Shown: positions 57,519-64,000 of the stretch, one piece after another | Layout: each line of letters starts with the position of its first letter | Position numbering within the stretch: position 1 is the first letter of the stretch | Assembly: GCA_003996215.1 (NCBI GenBank) | Contig: QJPP01000830.1 | Coordinates: 124,001 to 188,000, forward strand | Direction of reading: 5' to 3' | Source of the DNA: Jaltomata sinuosa | Lineage: Eukaryota > Streptophyta > Magnoliopsida > Solanales > Solanaceae | Length of the DNA stretch: 64,000 nt | Notes under the pieces: generated by a model | Database searches by the model: none | Told to the model about the DNA's origin: nothing | What the model saw: the letters and a program-made list of their open reading frames with translations, nothing else | Position numbers and translations under genes: made by a program

Positions 57519-58932
57519 TGATGACACTCAAAAGCACTCTCCTGAAGGATGTGGTATTGATTATCAAGCAAAAAAAAAGTAACCCAATGAGTTTCCGGGT
57601 CTAATCCACGGAGAGTGGAGTGATGATTCGCTAAGAGATCATCGAGAAATAATCACTAAGAGAGTAAATGCTCAAATAACTTATAATAAAGATTGGGGGA
57701 ACTGTAAAGTGAAATTTATGTATCAACTTTGATTTCAACACAAAAACGTAATGTAAACACAAGATTTTTAATCAATGAGAAGGACACTAGGGGTATGCTT
57801 CTGATAGAATTCTACAAAGGGTTAGGGTACTTGATTAATTATGCAAACTCTTGCTTAATGATATGGGTATCATTGATTTTAGCCATGTTTGGTAATCTCT
57901 CGATCCTCCAAATATATATCCTATGGTCCTTTCTCAAGAACCATCGTTTTAACATAAACCAACTAATTCAATTTCTTGGGGAAGTCATACTATTTCTAGC
58001 TTAGACTTTAAGATGAGAGTTTTTGTCGATTAAGTTATTTCTAGCCTCAATCTAAGGTAGAAATCTCAAATTTCCACTATTGAATCCCTATCCGAATTAT
58101 GAACCCCCTCTTTCAAGCAAGAACATAATTAAGAAAACTCAATTAATATTTGCAACCATCAATTTTATGATTAAAATTTGAGGAATTCAATAGACCCATA
58201 TCAATTCATCAATTATAAGCACAATTAAACAAGTCCTATACCCAAATTCAAATACCCATCATGCACATACCCCTATACAAAGAAATTAGTTGCTCATACT
58301 AAGTAAATAAGAAGGTATACCAATTGCGTAACTCATAATTTCATTCATATTCAAGCCAATATCCAAATCCAAGCTCAATTTATACAAAAATGATGAATTA
58401 AGTGTAGAAGATGAAGAGAAAGAGTACTCTCAATATCTTTCTTGGGAACAATTCTCTATTAAGAACTATCAACTATGTAAACTATATCTGGTACACAACC
58501 AAAAAGGGTTTTAGAATCTTCCCAAAATGTCACTTGGCATTGGACAAAAATGCCCTTCAGGAGTGGTGTGACACAATGTGTGACACGACGCGCAGTCCTA
58601 CCATGAGTTCTACTTATTGCACGTCTCTTTATCAGCCAACCAGTGATGTCAATTGATTCTATGGTGAGGTGCAAAGGGAGGTATGGACCGCACGGTGCAT
58701 TGTGCAACTCGCATGTCGGTCGCACCTCTCAGAAGATTCTTCCTTATTATTGATTACGTTCACACTTCACCTCTTTTTGAGGTCTTTGGGTCCAATTCCT
58801 TTGTTTTCTACTTTTGACCAAGAGTACTTGTATTTTCATCAATAAAGGTAATAAGTACCTCTAATTCTCATCAAAACATGGCAATAATTCATGAATAAAG
58901 GCTCAATAAGTTGGTAGATTACCAACTTATCA
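57519..58932 (-). mobile_element. 5' LTR of Athila element C
   Basis: Minus-strand start TGATAAGTTGG at 58932, end TCATCA at 57519; 1414 bases. Contains a GC-module block at 58560-58730. It is colinear with LTRs A and D. Confidence 0.9.
58560..58730. repeat. GC-rich modular block, LTR C
   Basis: Same TGCG/GCAC words as in LTR A, on the minus strand, with one module degraded. Confidence 0.65.
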
Positions 58933-60202
58933 TGCACACACATAGAACTATAGGCTAGCCCTTTATGTAATTCACTACTAATGTAGAGTTGCAAACCTTG
59001 GAATCACTAACGGCTTGCGTGTAACTATGTAGGCTAGGATTAAGGTAAGGATATCAATTTGGATCAAGTGAATAAACCTCTCTAACGCTACTATTAGGAA
59101 ATTAAGTACACAACTCACATCATTGAGTCATATTCACCTTATTTATTCCTCACACAACCCAAGTCATTCCCAAAGCTATTCTTCCCAACACCTTGTTCTA
59201 CTAATTTTCATTCACGAGCAACAGGTAGCAACACTCAAATATTTTCTTTTTATTCTTTCATCTTTGACAACTTCAAGTAATTCACAAGATAATTATTGGG
59301 TGCTACCTCACATTGAAGCTCAACTCCTCATTTAATCATTAATGTATACACCCCCAAACTTAGTCTTTTGCCTACATCAACATTCCATTTTTCATTCATA
59401 TCCCCACAAACTTGAGTTTTTTGCCTACATTCTCGTTACTAGCACTTAAGGAGGAACGGGTGCCAAAATAGAGGATGGAGAAGGGTCAAGATATATAACA
59501 TGGTTGACAAGAAAAAGGTTAAAGGATCAAGGGGGTTGACTAAGTTTAATGTTAAGGGAAGGAATTTTTTGGTAAAGTGACTATTCAAAAAGGGTCGAAG
59601 GTCATTAAGCAACATCTAGCATTTCACCTTGAATTACATTCAGGGCAAGTTCTAGATGACATGCATACACAAGAACGCAGTAAACCTTATCACACAAGGC
59701 ATCACAACACAAAGAGTCCATAATTATTCTCAAAATCAATTAGAATGAATGACTTTTGATAAGCTATTCCGAGTTTCTCACAACTCATTTATGAATCAAA
59801 AAGACAAATGAAGAATGTAAAAATCATGATAAGAGACTGCTTTTCTAATTCATTTTTTCCCTCTTTTCTCCATTTCCAAATTCCTTTGCCAAGAAATTTT
59901 ATTTTTGGTGGTCCCATTCGAGACAAGTGCAAAATAGACTCAAAATAAACACTAAAACTTGACATTTTCCCTTAAGAAAGTTGTCTCTCAATCTATCATA
60001 GGGAAATGTCACCCAGTTTGACACAAAAATAAAGAAAATAAAATTTTTCTCCTTGAGAAAGATATGTGGTATAAAGAAAATCCTCAGATTTTATTCAAAA
60101 CTAACTATTATCTACAAAGGCGATATTGAACAACACACTCATGGATCATTTGAGAATGAGGCCTGGTGAAGATACTAAGTGCATTTTGTAAAGTATGGGT
60201 AG
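58933..60202 (-). mobile_element. 3' non-coding region of another Athila element (F)
   Basis: On the minus strand this aligns with 19500-20770 of element A: 'tctccttgagaaag' with 'aaaattttctttatttt', 'aagttctagatgac' and 'gccctttatgtaattcacta' are shared in reverse. The LTR of C was inserted after the phrase equivalent to 'gtgtgtgca' near 20768. No coding sequence. Confidence 0.75.
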
Positions 60203-60404
60203 TGATAAGTCGGTAATCTACTAACTTATTGAGCCTATATCCATGAATTATTGCTACGTTTTGAATCGATTTAGAGGTTCTTATGACCTTTATTGATGTC
60301 TATGCAGGTACTTTGGATAGAAGAGGAAAAACAAGGATATGGACCCAAAAAGATCCAAAAAGGAGCTAAGTGTGAATAGTTGAGAAAAGATGGAGAATCT
60401 GCCA

Positions 60405-60655
60405 AGAGGTGTGGTGGGTGTGCACCATGCACAAGCCGAGATGCGGTTCGCATCTCATCCGCATGAAGCTGCAAAGATGACTGAAGATTCTGCTAAGGAG
60501 TGTGGTCGCCATGCAATGCGCATATCCCATAGTGCGAAATGCACCACCTTCGCACAAATCCTACTTAAACAGCTGAAGTCACTGGTCAACCTGAAGCAAG
60601 TATGCGACGTGCACACAGCGACGTGAAAACCGCACGCCGCGTCGCACACCACCCA
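60405..60655. repeat. GC-rich three-module block, LTR D
   Basis: Modules near 60405, 60500 and 60600 ('gatgcggttcgcatctcatccgc', 'catgcaatgcgcata', 'tgcgacgtgcaca'). They lie about 45 bases upstream of the TATA box. Confidence 0.72.
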
Positions 60656-60697
60656 GAGGGAAATTTTGTCCTAAATTTATGTGACGATTTGGGAACA

Positions 60698-60704
60698 TAT
60701 AAAA
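60698..60704 (+). promoter_or_regulatory. TATA box in LTR D
   Basis: TATAAAA, positioned as in LTR A. Confidence 0.55.
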
Positions 60705-61719
60705 GGCAATTTTAGGCTTGTTTTGTATATATAATTTTTAGCAGATAATTTCAAATAGAAAACTTGGAGATATTTTTGGCTTGTAAACACTTTTCTCCAT
60801 CTCCATTGAGAGAGGGTTTTCAATCCAATATTTTGGTTAACAAATTGTGTGCCTAATTTGACTCTAGAACTTGAGAATCAACTACAATGGATGGGAATTT
60901 GATTTACCCATCTACTATATCTTCTTCCCCTTCTATGAGTGGCTAATTTCTCTTGTCTATAGGTGTATTAATGGTGGGTGTTTAGCTAATGGGTGTGGGT
61001 GTTTCTAATTTTCTTTTATAATTGCTTATCTGATATGGGTCTAGTAATTTCACCATGTTTTAATCTAATAATTTGTGGTTGCAAACATGAATTTACCTTA
61101 CTAGGCTATATAATTGCTCGAGAGAGAATTTTGTAGTTGTAGATGTGAAATTGCTAGTGGGTACTTGGGAATCTACTTAGATTGGAAGCTAGACATAGCT
61201 CCAATCGCGAAATCTCCCATTTAAGGGTCTGATCTAGAAATAGGACGACCTCTCCAAGCAAATGTTGGTCGGTTATTTAGCACACCGAATGATGTTCTAA
61301 CCGAAATCATCGGATATGTGGATGTTGATCGAGAGATAGCATTCCACACTTATGACCAATTCTACTCGTGTCAATATATGAGAATTTAGGTGAATTAGTG
61401 ACTACCCTATCCTATAGCGAATGCCCCATCAGAAATGCACCCCTAGTCATCTAGTTCTTATTGGTAAACCTATTTCGATTTTATAGTTTTTATTTGAATT
61501 GAGTTAGTAGTGACAACTTTCCCAATTCCCCCATTTTATTGTTTTGGTTTTGTTGAACAATTACTCTCTCTTTGAAATCGCTTCACACAATCTTTAATTA
61601 GATAAATCAGGTCCCTTGGGTATGACCCCGACATCTGTTGGGTTTATAAATGTGTTTTGACTACGCGATCTCCGTGAACTCCGAGATGGAGAGCCACAAT
61701 TTGAGCGTTCATCAAAAAA

Positions 61720-61737
61720 TGACACCGTTGCCGGGGA
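61720..61737 (+). other. Primer-binding site, tRNA-Asp type (D)
   Basis: TGACACCGTTGCCGGGGA, two changes from the tRNA-Asp complement, five A after the LTR. Confidence 0.9.
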
Positions 61738-61841
61738 CTTGAGGGTTAGCTAGTTTTTGATTGTTGTTGTGAAGTCAACTTGAGAGTGCTTGTTTTATTT
61801 TACTTTTTGTTGTTTTTGAGTGTTGATTGAGCAGGACGGCT

Positions 61842-63170
61842 ATGGAAGAAGCCGAGGACAATGAGAGCATTGGCGGCTTCGACAACGCCAACGCTGCTGA
61901 GCCAATGATGCAAGGAGGTATAGGTGCAATCTGCCTTCCCCCACGGTGGGAAATGCTGTCGTCTATGTGACAAGTACTATGATCCATTTGATTCAAATGA
62001 AGGGGCTATTTAGTGGAGCTGCCCATGAGAATGACAACCGGCATATTTGGAATTTCATGGAGATTTGCCAACCATACATGATCCAAAATATCTCCCAAGA
62101 GTCCATCCAATTGCGCCTATTCCCTTTCTCTTTGACGGGGAAAGCCACGACGTGGTTGGAAGAATTGCCGGATGGATCCATCACATATTGGTCCGAGTTG
62201 GTTGAGGCATTTACCTCGAGATTCTTTCCTCCATCTCAAATGATGAAGTTAAGAGATGAGATTACCAACTTTAGGCAATTCCCGGATGAGCCTCTTTATG
62301 AAGTTTGGCTACGATTCAAAAAGAAGCTTCTATTATGCCCAAACCATGAGTTGCCAGACAATGTGTTGCTCTAAAGCTTTTACCGGTCATTGAACTCTAC
62401 GAACAAATTGGTGGCTGATAATCTTGGAGGTGGCACCTTCATGGACCTTGAGTTTCACATTGCCTCGGAGCTATTAGAACGAATGACCAAGACCAATCAA
62501 GCTTGGCATACGAGAGATGCAGAAGTGTCAACTTCGGGAACGCCCTCAACAATCTTGATGAATGAAACAAGGAGAAAAGATGAGGAGCGAGATGAAGCTT
62601 TGGCTAAAATGATGACACAAATTGACTTGATGGCCAAGCATATGATGGGAGATGGTGTTAAGAAGGTGAATGTAGTGAGTACACCAAAGGTTGAGTTAAA
62701 TGATGTGGAGCTTATGACTGAGATTGATGGTAAGCTATGCTACGTGTCGACGGGTTCTCGCCCCGGGTATTATCTCCCCAGGGAGGAGAATCAAGGTTGG
62801 ATTAGATACAAAGAGAGGGATAGAAATTGGCTTGAAAGAGATAAGGATGGTGATATTTTCAATCACCGGAGCTCGAATCCTTACATCCCCTCAAACAAAT
62901 CAAATTCTATCTACCAACCGGGCACAAGCAATCCTGGCCAATCCAAGATAGAGGACATGTTGTCCTTGGTTCTTAAGAAGGTGGATAACACAAACTCGGG
63001 AGTAAGTGAGCTAAAGAGGGAGGTCTCTACAAACTTCACCAAATGGTAAGCTCCCACAGTGCCTCGATCAAACATCTTGAGGCCCAAATGACCCACCTAT
63101 CAAGCCAAATGAACCCACAGATGAAGGGAACGTTGCCTAGCGACACCGTCAACAACCCCAAAAATGAATG
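61842..63170 (+). pseudogene. Gag of Athila element D, nearly complete
   Basis: ATG at 61842 (MEEAEDNESIGGFDNANAAEP) lies 104 bases after the PBS. A one-base shift near 61942 moves into the frame 61946-63049. That frame has IHLIQMKGLFSGAAHENDN, LFPFSLTGKATTWLEELPDGS, AFTSRFFPPSQMM, WLRFKKKLLLCPNHELPDNVLL and then TAA at 62372, where element C has Gln (LLQSFY). It continues with RSLNSTNKL, TKTNQAWHTRDAEV, RRKDEERDEALAKMMTQIDLMAKHMM and IEDMLSLVLKKVDNTNSGVSELKREV. Another shift near 63030 gives HLSSQMNPQMKGTLPSDTVNNPKNE, then a stop. So two frameshifts and one nonsense change separate it from an open gag. Confidence 0.88.
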
Positions 63171-64000
63171 AGGATTAAGGTAACATCATCGTGCCGCGAC
63201 ATTAAATCAAGCGCTGCTTGGGAGGCAACCCAAGTTTTTTTATTTATTTTTGGTTATTGTTTGTTACTTTTGATGTTCTATAGGGAATGCATGGAATGGA
63301 AACGTGGACAAAGGAAAACAAGGCAAAAATATGCCGTGTGGTGGATGGTGTAGACCGCACAAGCAATTGTGCGTGTCACACAGCCAACCGTACACCAAAA
63401 CAGAGGGCCTGGATGAAAAGTGAAATATGGAGGTGACATGTGCTGGGCTGTGCGGGGCGCACAAGCCCAAGTGCATGTCGCACCTCCATCGCACCAGAAA
63501 ATAAATGCCTGGGTAAGCCCAAGAGAGAAAAAGAGGGCATGTGCGATACACCATGCGGTCCGCACCTTGCCTGGTGTGAATCGCATGTTGCGGCGCACAT
63601 GAGGTAAATTTGAATTTTTTAATTGACCTAAACCATTGACTGACCCAACCCGGAGATGACCCGGCCGACTCTTCTTCTTCTTTTTTCTTTTAAAACCGCC
63701 TCTCTCTTCTTTTTCGACCATCTTTCTCCATAACTCTCACAATCCTCCACCAAAATTCTCTCCAAACCCCTCAAACTCCCACAAATCCTTCTCCTCTTCT
63801 CACCCCATCTTCTCCACCACTTCTCCACGTCGCCGCCGTCATTCTCTGGGAGGTCTTGTGGGTCACCATTGTTGGAATTCAAAAAGCTTTGATTTTCGTT
63901 CTTTCCTTCATAATATTCACTTGTGGTAAGTTCCCCAATGTTTAATAGTTGTTTTTATGATTTTTGGGAACTCATATTGTGAAGCATGCTTAATATACTA
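63171..64000 (+). other. Post-pol 3' region of element D
   Basis: From about 63178 the sequence matches A from about 18985 ('aggtaacatcatcg' against 'aggtaccctcatcg', then 'aaatcaagcgctgcttgggaggcaacccaag'). A GC-module block lies at 63345-63605, and a pyrimidine-rich stretch (63670-63830) reads 'cttcttcttc' and 'ctctccaaacccctc'. No env-like gene seen. Confidence 0.75.
63345..63605. repeat. GC-rich three-module block in post-pol region of D
   Basis: Modules near 63352, 63450 and 63540 with 'gaccgcacaagcaattgtgcg', 'gcggggcgcacaagcccaagtgc' and 'gcgatacaccatgcggtccgc'. The word is that of the Athila LTR block. Confidence 0.7.

Larger units (their letters stand above)
60203..61714 (+). repeat. 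5' LTR of element D
   Basis: Starts TGATAAGTCGG, ends TTCATCA; 1512 bases. TATAAAA lies at 60698-60704. Confidence 0.92.
60203..64000 (+). mobile_element. Athila-type element D, gag-only derivative, runs off window
   Basis: LTR, PBS, gag and then, directly, the post-pol region. Protease, RT, RNase H and integrase are all missing between about 63165 and 63180. The 3' LTR is beyond the window. Its layout is like TR-GAG type non-autonomous elements. Confidence 0.85.

Noticed and set aside
61842..63049. Gag of D as an expressed gene
   Set aside because: Two frameshifts and a TAA at a conserved Gln make it non-functional as it stands, although it is the best-kept gag here.
63278..63882. Minus-strand open frames up to 147 codons
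   Set aside because: They run antisense across the GC block and pyrimidine tract of element D's 3' region; no domain, and A has no counterpart.

Overview
This window looks like a repeat-rich, probably heterochromatic stretch of a flowering-plant nuclear genome. The style of the retroelements (Athila-type and Tekay/Del-type Ty3/gypsy families with 'TGTAATGACCC' LTRs) suggests Solanaceae, but that is inference from family resemblance, not a database match. I found no intact host gene, no rRNA or tRNA gene and no CRISPR array. Almost every base can be assigned to nested, decayed LTR retrotransposons, plus one LINE fragment. Every coding region carries stops or frameshifts.

Layout. 1-3577: Tekay-like LTR (minus), cut by the window start. 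3578-7299: Athila-type element 'E1' (plus), with LTR tail, tRNA-Asp-type primer site, gag-like, protease and RT remains. 7300-9223: a B-family LTR (minus) that cuts E1. 9224-11951: an unplaced long LTR 'J' (minus). 11952-12886: Tekay-like LTR fragment 'K', the target of the best Athila copy, element 'A' (12887-22306, plus; LTR, PBS, gag-like, PR, RT, RNase H, INT, long 3' region, PPT, 3' LTR). Element 'B' (22307-27632, minus; pol-less, composite) sits precisely in A's 3' LTR. 27633-27904 and 38824 onward: a LINE RT fragment split by element 'T' (27905-38818, minus), a structurally complete Tekay/Del element with a perfect TACAT target duplication. 39034-43842: degraded LTR pieces H, I and others. 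43843-48809: LTR 'G', interrupted by a solo Tekay LTR 'S1' (44626-48271). 48810-55744: 5' LTR 'S2' with PBS and a gag-only interior; S2 has captured the tail of an organellar-type group II intron. 55745-58932: Athila 'C' (minus), inserted in another Athila 3' region 'F' (58933-60202). 60203-64000: Athila 'D' (plus), which keeps gag but has lost pol.

How the parts relate. T, S1, S2, K and LTR1 are relatives (LTR starts TGTAATGACCC-like; initiator-Met-type PBS where visible). E1, A, C, D and F are Athila-type (LTR TGATAAG...TTATCA, PBS matching tRNA-Asp). B, G and the 7300 copy form a third LTR family (LTR TGTAACACCCC...GGGGCGTGACA). Three things stand out. First, a 34-nt group II intron domain V, with its catalytic triad and covarying stem, lies inside LTR S2. 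Second, family-specific GC-rich palindromic 'word' blocks recur in at least seven LTR types, usually just upstream of a TATA-like box. Third, two Athila copies have pol but no recognisable capsid core, while a neighbouring relative has gag but no pol.
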